64,000 bases of DNA, from NCBI GenBank assembly GCA_020740775.1, contig JAHEWK010000002.1, forward strand, positions 1,364,001-1,428,000, written 5' to 3'. Below, piece after piece: positions 11,306 to 23,186 of this stretch; position 1 is the first letter of the stretch; every line of letters starts with the position of its first letter. A model generated the notes under the pieces. That model worked only from the letters and a program-made list of their open reading frames with translations. It ran no database searches and was not told the origin of the DNA. This DNA is from Ilyonectria destructans (Eukaryota; Ascomycota; Sordariomycetes; Hypocreales; Nectriaceae). The position numbers were made by a program, and so were the translations under genes.

Positions 11306-12187
11306 CTAGTGCTTGCTTCCCTTCAGGTGCCACTCAAATACCTTCCGGAATGTCGCCTTCGCATCTGCCTCCATGACATCTCCGTGGCAAGGAATCAGGC
11401 TGACAAAATCCCACTTGTCGATGCGCTGGATGCTTTCGTTGAAGCTCTCGCGGTTCTTGACCATGTACCAATTGAAACGCTTGATCCATCGGGCATCACC
11501 CTGTGCGTCCTGGAGTCCAGAGAACAGCCTGCCGATGAAGCCATCCGCCGGCTTCTCTGCCTCGGGCACCTTGCTGTACTGCTCGGTAGCGGGCAGGTTG
11601 AAGAGCAGGTCGGCTTCGATGACGACACGGTCGGGCTTGTAGAAGAATACAATCTCGAGGTTGGCGTGGGCGTCGACGTACTCGTACTCGAAGTCGGCGT
11701 CGAACTCTTCGCTGATGTGGATGTCGCGCTTGTTGGCCTTGGTGAAGACAACGGCAAACTCCTCCTTGCCGATCTTGGGGTCGTCCTGCTTGGCGCGCTT
11801 CTCTGGGAGACCTTCGGGGCCAATTATCTTGGCGGTCGGGTACTCCTTAGCCCATTCGGAGACGAAGATGTGGTGCTCGTAGTCGAGGGCGATGATGTAG
11901 CGAACGTCGCCACCCATCTCAGTGACCTTGGCCTTGGCTGCGTCTGTGAGGGCCACGGGGGAAAAGACGGCGAGAGCGCCGGAGGTGAGCTTCACTATTA
12001 TAGAGGTTAGCAACATGTGTTATGAGAGGGGTAATTGAGTAAAGGCAGCCGTACCGAGAGTTCCTCGGCCACCAATCTTGATTCGTCCGACTCGTGCAAA
12101 GGGCACGGAGAAGGTCGCAATGTTGGGGGTGACATTGCGAATGACCATGACATCAGATGGATTTGACGGGATGAGCTGTGACGACAT
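11306..12187 (-). CDS. DUF4336-like metallo-beta-lactamase-fold protein, 273 aa
   Basis: Exons are 12187-12055 and 11994-11306. The 60-bp intron has a GCTAAC branch site and splits a Val codon, giving 273 aa. After a short N-terminal strand region comes KLTSGALAVFSPVALT, then a segment with EHHIF at 84-88, and then EWAKEYPTAKIIGPEGL. This order resembles DUF4336 proteins, which have a metallo-beta-lactamase fold. The usual HxHxDH motif of that superfamily is absent. An Asp in EADLLF (D173) and a His in IPCHGDV (H248) sit where later metal ligands occur in the fold, so partial metal binding is possible. There is no signal peptide. The substrate is unknown. The family call rests on remembered motif order and needs a profile search. 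Confidence 0.8.
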
Positions 12188-13449
12188 GGCTGCTGCGTGG
12201 TGTGACTGAGAGCTAAAGGTGCGTTGCTGAAGGCGAAGATAAGGCCGACCGGCTGTTGAGATTTTGGGTCGGGTCGACAGAGAAGCTGGGCGATGGAAGC
12301 CGGGCGGGGGGGTTGCTCTTGTGAATACGAGGTCAAAATTTGCTGAGGATGCTGAGGATGTTGCGATAGAAGAAGTGTGAATCCGTGAAGGCAAGACGTG
12401 GGACTGGTGCGTGCCGAGTGTGGTGTGTATCGATAGTGTCGTTGAGAATGAAGGTCCAGACAACAGTGCGAGCGACGGGGTGTTTAAGTACACAGCGAGG
12501 CTCGGCGAAGCGCACCGACGTGGCGGCCGCATCATGGCGACGATATGGTTACAAGCAAACAAGGGCTGGGCCGGGACATGGAGCCAATGGATGACGTTGG
12601 TTTTGGTTGGTAATATGGGAAGATTCGAGAGAGGGACTGTGCCCGTTCTGCCATTGCAGCCATGACATCAACACCACGCTGGGCCCGGCTCAGTGGTAGA
12701 AACTAAGCTTTTCCGGCCTGCGTCGGCCCACTTCAGCGACGGCCTCGGCCGAATCCAGGTGTCCGTCCCCTGGAGACTGGATGGAGCAGGCTGCCTTCGC
12801 AGGGAGGGATGATGCCGAGGTTCGGGGATAAATTGCTCCAGGAAGGCTCACACTATTGGCACTTGGGTGTGTGGGTGTGGCTGTGAAGTGGTGGGAAGTA
12901 CCGGTAATTCCAAATGCATACCTACCTACCTACTTACGGGAGTATCCAACTCCCAAACCGGGTATTTGCATTAACTTAATGCTTCTCACAAGGGGTTGAA
13001 CCCCATCTAAATGCTTGGTCACCAACTCCCGCTCAGCCCTAGTCATTTGACACTTGATCGTCCCGTCGGGTGCCTGTTCCAACGGCCAGCGCCCTGTCAG
13101 CATGCGTAACCGAGACATGCACTAATGAGTTGACAGCACTAATGAGTGGACACCGCTACTAGTTGCAACAACATGAACATCAAACTTATTCCAAATATGC
13201 GGACAACTCGGGCAAGCTAGTGCTGCAGGGCCTCGGCATCGCGACAACCCTTCTTTCAAACTGACATGATACTACATAGTAAATGCACCATTGCTGACCA
13301 AACTTCCCTGTCCCATTGCCGCACACCTACAGACGTCACACACTTCATTCTCGCATCCATGACCATGGCCAAAATTCCAAATTCGAAACACCAAACAGGT
13401 TCGTACATCGCGGTCCCACGTACCGCCGAGCACACTCCATCAGCACTGC
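12188..13449. other. Intergenic region
   Basis: This lies between two minus-strand genes and should hold the promoter of the DUF4336-like gene and the 3' UTR of the coiled-coil gene. It carries short TACC repeats near 12922-12935. No gene was seen. Confidence 0.45.
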
Positions 13450-15925
13450 TCAACGACGAGACAGAAGCTGCTCCCAGGTCCACACAGCAGACGCTCCCAA
13501 AGACCATGTCAGGAAGTCCCTGATGCTGCTGGTAGCCGTAAAGAACAGGCCAATCAGCCAAAAGACAAAGCGTCGCACATCTCGAAATCGCAAGATCAAG
13601 CCCTCGTCCACTCCAGGAATGAACATCCACGCCGGCGGCTCCCGGTGACTCTGTAGCATGTACTCCCTCGTCAACGCGTTCGCCGACATCCAAATTTCCC
13701 ATTGTCGTCGGCTCGCGACGTACACTTCAATCGTTACGAGCAGCTGGACGTGGTACGCCACAGTAATCACCTCCTCCCATGGGATAGAGGGGGGGTTGAA
13801 GGGTCCTGTCTGGTCGTACTCCACCTTGTCGATAGCCTTGAGATATCGAAAAGTCTCACGGCCCAGGGCGCGAACGAATACGAATATTTCCTTCCAAGCC
13901 CGGAATTGGTTCACGAAAATGCGCCAAAAGAGATCCATCACAGGTACATCGGGTTCCAAGGGCGGCATTCCCACAGCTGGAGCGTTCTGTGCTGGGATAC
14001 CCAAGGCGGACACAGCCCCTACATTACTGCTCCTGGCAGACATCCGACCGCCACCCATGTCCGGTGCGTCCGCAATGCCTACCAGAGTTGATTTGGCAGA
14101 ATAGGGCGCTGGCCTCGAGGGCCATGATGTTAGAAGGTGCCCTTCCGAGAATGGGGTATAGACTGGCTCGGAGTCTTCCGCGTCGTCCAACTCCGCGCTC
14201 AGCCACCTCCCTTGCTGTTCCCTCGTCTTGAGCCAATCTAGCAACTCATTGAGAGAGCCAATGACATTGTTCATCTCCCCGGCCTGAGCCGTGGTAGATT
14301 CTAGCCACTGCCGCCGAACATCTGACTCTTGCTTGAGCCGGTTGTTCTGTTCGTCCTGAGCCCCAAGTCGCTCTGCGGTCTCCCTGATCTGGTTGTGAAG
14401 AGTCTGAATTTCAGCAGATGGACCTCCATGCTCAAACAAACTGGCGGTCTTCTCGATCTCCTCTTCGAGCTTCTCCTTTCTCGGAATCCCTTCATCCAGG
14501 GCTTTCTGAATACCTTGAATCTCCTCACGCTGCGTCTCCTCCTGGGTTGTACATTCTTTGACGGATTGCGTGAGCTGTGCGATTTTATTCTCCACCAACC
14601 GAATCAAGTGAATGATTTCACTTTCAATGTGCATACTTTTTGCCGAGTTGAGTGCCCTAAACATTGGAGATTTCGGGGTGGATAAAATTCGTAGAAGAGG
14701 CGACGAGCCATATCTATGTGGCTCATTTCTGTTGCGTATGGTGGCTGAATAGAGTGCGGAACCTTGACGAGAAATCCTTCCGGCGGGCATATCTAGCTGT
14801 GTTCGGAGTTTTGAAATCTCCTTGTCCTGGCCTTTGATCACCTGTTTGAGAGTTAACAACTATTTGGTCGCGATTTCGTATTTGTCTCACCAATTTCAGG
14901 TTTTCAACTTCGATGGACATATCCTTCGCGGGTCTCTTCATGATAGGTGGTGGTGTCTCGGGGTCCGTGATGTGGCTGCTTGCGGCGTACCGTCGAACCG
15001 GCATGGCAGGCCCAAACGGATCGACAGGGGAATTCTTCCTCTTCCATTTGCTTATTGCCTCTTGCGCAAATGTTGAGCGAGGTGTAAATGAAGTTACTGA
15101 GGGACCTCCAAGCACTGGCCTGGCCGGCTCTTGCTTGATTCTACGCGCAACTTGCTTGACCGCACTCTCTACCATATGATTGGTGTAATTTTCCCAGTAG
15201 CCTGGACCAAATTCATTCATACTCTCTTCCATAGCAGCCATGTCCCTTTCTGCCTTCTTCTCGAGCTCCTCCTTTTCTGCTTGAAGCTGGTGGATCTGCT
15301 GCATGAGATGTCGCTCTTTTATTCGGCGTTCAGTCAACTCTAGTTCCGCATGTTGAAGACGACGGTTCAGTTCTTCCACGTCACTCGAAAGGACCTGATC
15401 GCTACCTTGCTGGGATAACATCATCCTATGGCCGATTATGGTGGCAAGGCTGACTACCGCTCGTCTCAAGTCCTTGAGCCTCTTGCCCGTTGGATTGGCT
15501 CTCTCCTCAGCCTCAAAGGCATTCTCAATTTCCAGCAGTATATTGCCTGCCGCTTCCATTTGGTTCTGGGTTGTTTCCACTTTGTTGCGTGGTAAAAGAT
15601 CGGAAGTCAACTGCAAACCGTCGTGGAAGAGGTCCATGGAGATAGTGGTATCCACTTTGTCGCTTTGTAAAATATCGCCAGTCAATTCCAAGCCTTCGCC
15701 GGGGGTTTCCAGGGGCCCAGACGGATTTGGATCCCTATCTGCTTCGGCAATCTGCTCAACAGACTTTGACTTGGGAACGCGAGAGTCTATGTCAAGGAAA
15801 ACCTCCCCGACAACCTGGCCTACAGGTCTTGGCATGTAACCAATGAGATGTGAGCGGCGGTCCGCTGGCGTGACTTCCGACGGGATCGACGGCGTATGGA
15901 TAGGAAGCTCCTCCGTACCCGACAT
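13450..15925 (-). CDS. Coiled-coil protein with hydrophobic C-terminus, 808 aa
   Basis: I do not recognise a named family. Two minus-strand exons, 15925-14891 and 14841-13450, are joined across a 49-bp phase-0 intron with a GTTAAC branch site, giving 808 aa. The ATG at 15925 starts MSGTEELPIHTP; the frame is open for 22 more codons upstream. A heptad-rich segment near residues 210-250 (ELEKKAERDM) and a longer one near 430-590 (rich in Glu, Lys, Gln, Leu) predict coiled coils. The C-terminal 200 residues are different, rich in Trp, Phe and Arg, and include FVFWLIGLFFTATSS near residue 770, which could be a membrane or amphipathic anchor. A role as a structural or tethering protein is possible but is a guess. 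It lies just downstream of NSE4 on the same strand, with about 600 bp between. Confidence 0.85.
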
Positions 15926-16531
15926 GTTGATGTTTTTGACACGACTGGAAATTGGCCCAGAGAGAAATGTCAAGTTGTAACACAGGTTCAAAAGAAGGGG
16001 GTACCGATGAAGACAGAGGTTCCTGCTCGCTGAACGAACTTCACGGATGCAAAAGAAGGGAGGATGGAAACCTCGGTGCGGGCCTAAAGAGCATCAAGAG
16101 TCGACGGTGGGAAACGATGGACAAAGGGGACTCTTAAGGGGAAATAAGCAGGTGACCTTGTATATTAGGTTGTCGCGGAAAGGCCGTAAACTTTGCACCG
16201 ACTGCAAGGGGGGACAATATGATTGCCTTTGTCCGACCTCATTCTCTTCCCAACCCCATCCGGCAACTCGCTCCGTGCAAGTAAATGTGACCACCGAGCT
16301 GAGGGATGGCATTGCACGAACCAATAATAACTGGCCGCAACATTATGAATCAAAACAAGTAGTGGCACAGAACAAAGACTCGACTAGCGTTGGGGCGCAG
16401 CGAAGACGTTGTCGGTGGGTGTGACCAGCGCTGTAACAAAGAAATCCGGCATGGTTTGACAACTGGTTCGGATGGTGAAGTGCAAATGCCAGCTCCCTTC
16501 AATTGTGATATTGGATGCCAAATCCGACCGC
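15926..16531. other. Intergenic region
   Basis: This holds the promoter of the coiled-coil gene and the 3' UTR of NSE4. Overlapping short frames on both strands have no domain content. I see nothing else in it. Confidence 0.5.
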
Positions 16532-17925
16532 TCAACTATACCAGCCCCGTGCCCCAGGCCCCGTGTTGGTCGCTTCCTGGCGGTGAGTAATCATAGGCTC
16601 TTTGAGATCAAAGGTGTCTATGATCTCACGCCACGTCTCCATATCCATAGATAGAATCGCCTGGTGCTTGGACGCACTGTGTCGGACCGCGCCCTCTTCC
16701 TCTGCCTCTCGATCAACAGGCGCTGTAATCATCGTCAGTGGTAGTTCCTGTGTTTTGCCTGTGAAGGATTCTTACCCAAGGCTGGGAGACCAAATTCGTC
16801 GAAGTCGATCTCAACCCTTCCGTCACGAATGAGGAAGCTAACGTAGAACATGTTCTCTACGGTCTGGCCGAAGGATTTTGGATTGACCACAAATCGCATC
16901 AGATCGATTCCTCCCGTGCTCCTGAGGCCATGTTTGTGCATGATAGTATTCTTCTCTTGGTCTTCCATGTCGTCATCAATCAAGTCAGCAACTGCTTCTT
17001 GAAGGTCTGCTTGGAGAGTGTTGAGCTGTTGGAGAATTTTGCCGCAAATTGCCGTCAGATCGTTTTCTCTCTTGGCAAGGTCCTCGACGTTGAGAACCTC
17101 CGGTCTAGTTTCGGTCAAGTTATTTGGCCGGAAGGGAGCGCTTCGTTTGGTTATCTTGCGTGCCTTCTTCTCAACCGACAGCGGGCCGAGGAGGAAGCCA
17201 GGCAGCGCGGGCCGTCTAATGTAGGGCAACGAGGCGAATCGGCCCAAATGTGGCCAATTCATCATATCACCCTCATCTCCAATATCATCTGCTTCATCCT
17301 CTCCACCGCGTGTCGGCCTTCTCCTTTGACGCTGCGTGCTTGAAAGACCAGGAGCGTTGTCGTCTTGGATTCCTCTGCCCTGGCGCATGTAGGTGATGCA
17401 TTTAGATACAAACTCATCCACGTCGATCCCTTGCGACAGGCTGCCTTGGGTGAGACGCAACGTTTTCCGATATGACAAGTCGGTTGTGCTGACGAGCAGT
17501 CGCGAATCGATTGTAGCTTCGGTTGTTTGTCGAACTTGCTTCGTGAGCAGATCAGCCTTCAAGATGGCATCGTGTAAGCCTCGCGAGTCTGGCTGGAGAT
17601 ATTCTTCGGTATTCTCGGTAATCTCGCGGAGCAAGTCCCTGAATCCCTGCTGCACCTTTCGCCGTTGGTCTAACGGTTGATCTGGATCGTAAACATGGTC
17701 GCTTTCCTCCTCGTCGCTCTCCTGCCCGGGCTCTGCGGTTCGGAGTCGGTGGCTTGCCCCCTCGCCAGTTCTCGTGTCGGCACGTTTCCTCTTCGAACTG
17801 GAGACTGCGCGACTGGATTCTCGTTCCCTTACTGCTACTATGCGTTGCGCAGGCGTAGGTTGTGATGACTGGGAGGGTGATGGGGATTGCGACTCCCCGT
17901 CCGAGTCTTGTAGGCGGGTCGGCAT
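16532..17925 (-). CDS. NSE4: SMC5/6 complex kleisin NSE4
   Basis: NSE4 is the kleisin subunit that bridges the SMC5 and SMC6 heads and acts in DNA repair and replication-fork stability. Exons are 17925-16776 and 16722-16532, with a 53-bp intron, giving 446 aa. The N-terminal 80 residues are Ser/Pro-rich and acidic, with a basic SSKRKRAD cluster that could be a nuclear localisation signal. The kleisin N-domain follows (QQGFRDLLREITENTEEYL). The conserved C-terminal winged-helix part includes NPKSFGQTVENMFYVSFLIR and, after the intron, TWREIIDTFDLKEPMI and the terminal GARGWYS. The second exon was found by splicing the frame, and it supplies exactly the family C-terminus. Gene length is typical. 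Confidence 0.94.
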
Positions 17926-20900
17926 TGGATCAGGCGCGGATCGTCGGAAGCCCGCAGACTCAAAATTCCAGTGGCTATAGTTTGGGAATATCGGGTTGGT
18001 TCTTGGTGTCGGTGTCGTATCGTCACTGAATTGCTGTCAAAATGTCGACGGCTTATCTGTTTGCTGGCTTGTCTTTGCGCAAAGGAAATGTGAGCTACGC
18101 CGGTCGCGTCTTCACGCGACTGGTACGTACCTCCATTAAACCAGCAGCGCCGACTGCGGGGCAGCACCAACACCCACTGCAGTTCAGCTTGCAAGCCCAC
18201 CTACAGATCATCACGACGCCTTGCTGCATGCTCGCACTCAAAAAGGCGGGTTAATGCACTGATCAGCGCCAAACTTTCTGTCGTTTTTTACTTGTGTTTT
18301 CTCTGGAGTCCAGACCAGCTGGCTTTAACTATGTAATTATTTGTAAGACTTTCCGCAACTACTCTGGTTGACTACGCTAATTACTCCGCAAGATCTATGG
18401 GCATCGACCCACGGATAACCAAAGTTCTTAAAATAATGCCTCTATCATCCAGTTAGCAAGACATTCTAAAGCCACGGACTTACCCTCGTTTGTCGGTTTC
18501 CTCATCAAGAAAACGCCGACTCATCGGAATCACATATTTTATGCAACTTTGTCAGACTAAAGAACCTCCGCATCTCACCGAGCGGATCCAACCCCTCCCA
18601 GTTCCCGATTCAGGCCCGTCGGTTCGGTCGGTTAACAACAAAGACGACCCTCTGAGGATCAGTCCCATTCTCCATCGGCCGCGTAACCTTATCAAGCCAA
18701 AGAACGCCCGGGGCCTCGGGCCAGGTGCGGGCGAATCCGGTCACTTGCAAGACATGCAGACTGGTCGGTGACATGGGTTGAGATGTGCAAGACTCTAGGG
18801 TTTCCGCGGATTAACCATTGAACCCCGAGTTGAGGCGCCGCCATGCACACACAACGCACGTCAGCAGCACAAATGGATGCGACGCCCTGGTCAGGAGCCC
18901 TAGATTGGCAGGTCGAGACAACCCTCAAGTTGCTGCATCTCTTGGGCTGGTGGGTGGGCAGCAGTTCGTCCCCCTGATCGTTAGTCCACGCAAGACGGGC
19001 CCTACTGGGACTGGCAAGATGGGTCATCCGGACCGAGCCCATTCCCCCGGGCGCTGCAAGACGGTGACCCCCAAGAGCGGCGCGTCGTGCGGGAGGGGCA
19101 CAGAGAAATATGGGGGACGCAAGACAGGCCAAGTCCAGCTCCTCTTTCGACAAAGTCCGAGTGTCGAGCAGTCGTTGAGTTGGCCGTTCCTGCATCACGG
19201 AGGATGCAACGAGACGCAAATCAATACCCGGTATGGCGCTGATCTCTCTAACCACCTTCAACCGTACAAACACCCGGGTTGGCCAAGATACATACCTCCC
19301 TCAAGTTGGTGTCGAACCTTACAGTAGCTCGAGAACCGGAGGGATGTCACCCTGGTTGTTTAGGAGCAATCAACCACACCACCATCCGCCGCCATCCAGA
19401 CGCATCTGGGCATGTGGGGGGAGGGGCTGCCCAGTCGGGTCTGGGCCAGGTGGTCCTGGTGTTGCTACAACACGATGTTGAGGCTTGCATCATATTCCCA
19501 CAATCCGATGCCTTTGACGTGGGTTATGACGCCCAGAAATGGTCATGGAAGATGTGAAACTTGGTCCAGCGGGGTTCAACTGGGTCCAGCCAAGGCACGG
19601 CGGTGGCCATGTACGTATGATAGGCGCACCATGTCATGGCAAGCAAGGTGGAGGAATAGACTCGGCATCAAAAGGCATCATCGAGATCCACCCAGGCTTC
19701 CCACAGGTCTTGGATGTTCCGTCGCTACAAGGCACCGTCACCAACGAACCGGATTTGCAGGCCCGTCATGGTGGAACAACGCCGCCCCAAAGCCCGAGGC
19801 GGGACCCCGTCGTGGGAGGCATGAGGGAGGCATGAGAGGCTCTGAGGTTCTTATCGATGGGCCTGTCCCCACCGGGCCCAAGCCAAACCCCCTGCGCACA
19901 CTGCCCCGATCAGTGGCCCACAGCGTCTGGACCCCCGCTATTCGGACAAAGATACTGAGCCCCGCCAGGCTTGTTGACCCGGAGGACTGCCCGTAATACC
20001 CCGCTATCACCGTGTGGAAGCATTCGTAGAAGCTCGTCATTCCCATTCAGGCAAACGCCCGACTGTGCCACCAGGGGACGCCCAGGCTCAGGCCTGGATG
20101 ATTTTCCTGCCCTGTGGCATTCCCGATCCCGTCCCGCCGCACTTGTTTCCGGACTGGAGGATCGCCAAGGCGGAGGAGGCACGAAGGAGGTGATAGGTCT
20201 CGTGGTTGATGGAGGGAGATAACTTAACTTGGAAGCTTTACGGTAGATAACGGGCTTGACAGACAGAGAGGTTGGCGCCGCACTCCAGGTCAGGCGCAGA
20301 AAGAGTTCTTGCCATGTCTCGGCCAGCGCGTCATGGTTCCGTCGCACAGCTCTCTTAGCATCATCGTCGTGGCCTCACTCACGTGTCCCCGCATCTCTCC
20401 AGTGCAACCCCCTCCCCAACCTCCACTGCAGTCCCACGCCACGGCGGGATGCGGATGCCCAGCCCAGGCCCGCAACCTGGTCTCGACCTGGAGCTTGTCG
20501 GGATGGTAGCTGGTAAGTATTGTCCCAATCCCCAAAGCCCTGTACAGCCTAGAACCCGGTACGGCCAAGAGCCCAGAGCGCTTCGTACTGGAGTACGGTG
20601 CCGTGTCCCGCCCAAGACATGCTGGCGCCCACCACCCACCACCACAACCTCTCACTTCCCACCTGCCACCTCCCTGCATGCATCTTTATCCGCGGCTGTG
20701 CATAAACAACTGCGTACTGACCCTCCTGTCTTACTTCAGCCCGAATAAGAAAGGTCACCGTTCCCACACACGTCTCACTTACCCTTCCACCGTCCGTCCT
20801 CCGTCGTCTTCCAAACGTTCACTTGACCTCTCAACTCGACGTGACCGCTTGCCTGTCTCTTCCCACATACTTTAATATCTCTCTCCCTTGATAGTTATCC

Positions 20901-20982
20901 TCAGACAGATGCTCGAGCTGGCTTGCACTGCCCCTCCTCTGCCTCGTTCCCATCCGTGTCCCCTGCCTCGACCTCTGCCATC
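17926..20982. other. Long intergenic region, divergent promoters
   Basis: Three kilobases separate NSE4 (minus) from the next plus-strand gene. It is fairly GC-rich, and several open frames of 100-190 codons overlap on opposite strands with no domain or compositional signal. The heptamer GCAAGAC (once GCAAGAT) recurs six times between 18747 and 19125. The last 350 bp before 20983 are pyrimidine-rich, as expected for a fungal leader. No RNA gene or transposon was seen. Confidence 0.45.
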
Positions 20983-21838
20983 ATGACCGGCGCTCTTGCT
21001 ACTCCGCGTTACAGCGCGGACGACTTCGAAACTGCCTCGATTCGTTCTACCGCTCCTTCGTATGGTAAGTTCTGGCATTATTTTCGTGCATGTGACATCA
21101 GCTGCAACCAGCATGGCCAGCACGGAATACCAGTGGATGCCTTCCAGCACGAGACCACAACCACTGACCCCATGTTTCTCAGTGTCGGAAGCGCCCTCCT
21201 ACCACTCTGTCGCTCCGTATCCGGAGGCCGTGCCACCGTACTCGCCGCCTGGCAACAGATCAGACGGAGCCGGACCGACGTCTATGCTTCTCCACAGCCG
21301 GACAACCCAGCAGACTATCGGTCTGCCTCCGGTTCCCTCCGCTCCCCTACGAAGCGTCCCGAACTTGAACAACTTCCGCATCGCAACTTGGTCCAACGTG
21401 AACAGTCGGCAGTACCAACGGGTGGCACAGCGCCGCGCGAGCGCGAGCGTACAGAGAAGCCCCGTGGATAGCTTGCGACGGGTCATGACGGAGCGCATAG
21501 TTGAGGAGCCGGTGCAGGAGCGCAGCAGCGAGCCGACCACCCGCCCGCTTGAAGACCCATACCTGGTAGGGGAGGTCGCCGCTTCGAGGGCGCGCCAGGA
21601 GAGACTTGCCCGCGAGACGGGTGAAGATATTCTTGTGCGCGAAGACCGCCAGTGGGACTGGTGGCTATGTAAGTCTGGGCCTATCGATAACGAACGCGTG
21701 TATGCTGACAACCACGCAGTAAGAATGAAGGACTTGGACGAGCGCAATCAAAGCATGGCTCGGACCCGCAATGATGCGGAGATGAGCTCTCGCAAGAAGC
21801 TGCTTCGCCGCATTGGAGGACGGCGCTTGATGATGTAG
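20983..21838 (+). CDS. Unrecognised conserved-looking fungal protein, 228 aa
   Basis: I do not recognise a named family. Three exons, 20983-21064, 21183-21668 and 21720-21838, are joined by introns of 118 and 51 bp with consensus ends (GTAAGT and CAG). They give 228 aa. The N-terminal third is Ser/Pro/Tyr-rich and probably disordered (APSYHSVAPYPEAVPPYSPP). The C-terminal half is charged and helical, with ARQERLARETGEDILVRED, then a DWWL segment formed across the second intron, and it ends in a basic RRIGGRRLMM. There is no signal peptide or membrane helix. Correct reading through two introns supports a real gene. The basic tail and tryptophan cluster may bind a partner or nucleic acid, which is inference only. 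Confidence 0.8.
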
Positions 21839-22407
21839 GTTGTTCTTGCCGCGCTGGGACGCTGCTGCTGTGTCGGGTTGAACATTTCAAGGTTGCATCT
21901 GAACGACATTGCCGCATTGCCTCGGCGTTGATGTTCTAGATTTGATTTGGGTCTTGGGTTTTTTTTCATCATGTCTGGATGTTTGTTTCGTTACTCATGA
22001 TTCTTCTCCATCTACATAGTGATGACCAACGGGGTCGTCACACGCTCTTCTATTCGTCGTCATTCGTTCCACTTACTAGGGTCTAGGGGGTTAATGGGTG
22101 ATGGAAGTTGGATGTAGTTAACTCTTTTCTCGAATTAAGATTTCAACATCCTCTTTTTCGAGAATCCTGCCCTGTAACATGCTGTGATCAAATGATATGG
22201 GCACAATCTTCGCACTGAAACTATATGCCGTCAATTTCTCCCTCTGTTCTCTACCTGTTACGTTAAAAGTACACGTTTCCATAACGCCATGCCCGATGCA
22301 GCTATTAAGACACGTCTCTGCAGCCCAAGAGCGGCTCTGTTCATCCTGAGTATACGTCGATGACGCCCCGAGAGGGGTAGTATAGACGACCTCTTGCTGA
22401 CGCCAGC
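21839..22407. other. Intergenic region between convergent genes
   Basis: This holds the 3' UTRs of the 228-residue gene (plus) and VMA11 (minus). It is somewhat AT-richer than its surroundings and has no open frame worth noting. Confidence 0.5.
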
Positions 22408-23186
22408 TTAGCCCTTGCTCTTGGTGTTGAGGATGAGGGCGACGATAAGGCTGCGACGGGTCAGTGTACTGTCAGAAGTCTTCTTGGTTGGCTTACGTAC
22501 CCATAGAGACCCAAGACCTCGCCGAAAATGAGAATCAGGACCATGCCAACGAAGATCCTCGACTGCTCCATGTAGGCGCGCACGCCGGTGTCGCCCACGA
22601 TGCCGATGCAGTAGCCGGCAGCGAGACCGGTCATACCGACGGCGATACCACATCCGAGGTGCAAGAATGCCCTGCTATCAATCAGTATTATATCCATCCA
22701 TTCCAATCTGCCGGACATACTGGAACAGGCTGTAGCTCTGCTGGGAGGGAGGCGCCAGATCCTCGGCGATTAGTACGGAAATGACGAGCGAGTAGACGGC
22801 GATGATACCCGACATGACGACGGGAATCAGACACTAGGTTGGATGTCAGACAATGACGCTTCGTGGGAGATGGAGTCGAAAACGCGGTACCTTCATGATG
22901 AGGTCGGGCCGGAAGGTACCAACACCGGCGATGCCGATGCCGGACTTGGCGGTTCCGTACGCAGCGCCGATGCCTATGTCAATTGTTCAGTATTCGATGT
23001 TTGAAGATCCAAGTCGGCCGATGTGGAGGGGAATCGTACATCCGAAAACCATGGCAGCTGCAATGCCGGCCTGCAAACAGTCGCATCAGCACTCCGCGTC
23101 TCGCCTGGGCGCGTCATCCAAAGCACACTTACCATCCCGATGAAGGGCGCAAACTTGGGGGCAATCTCCGATGATAAGTCGGCCAT
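22408..23186 (-). CDS. VMA11: V-ATPase c' proteolipid subunit VMA11
   Basis: This is one of the membrane-ring subunits of the vacuolar proton pump. There are six short exons on the minus strand: 23186-23133, 23070-23040, 22973-22891, 22833-22721, 22671-22501 and 22450-22408. Five introns of 49-66 bp separate them, giving 164 aa, the usual proteolipid length. Four membrane helices are evident. [20 protein letters not shown] follows helix 1. The last helix, [12 protein letters not shown], carries Glu145, the proton-carrying carboxylate, at the position known in yeast Vma11. The features [11 protein letters not shown] and the ending ILNTKSKG fit VMA11 better than VMA3. The dense introns match the habit of filamentous fungi for this gene. 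In exon 5 the acceptor is the AG of TAGCAG three bases after a first AG; only the later one keeps the helix. Confidence 0.95.

Noticed and set aside
11309..12010. Plus-strand frame of 233 codons fully opposite the DUF4336-like gene
   Set aside because: It is the antisense image of a GC-biased coding exon, Leu/Val/Gly/Asp-rich with no domain; the minus strand has proper splicing and family motifs.
18692..19273. Minus-strand 193-codon frame and overlapping plus-strand 169-codon frame
   Set aside because: Frames overlap on both strands in GC-rich DNA, with Arg/Ser/Pro-rich composition and no conserved motif or splice structure.
19412..19996. Plus-strand 194-codon frame
   Set aside because: Trp/Arg/Pro-rich translation of GC-rich intergenic DNA, with several competing frames and no domain.
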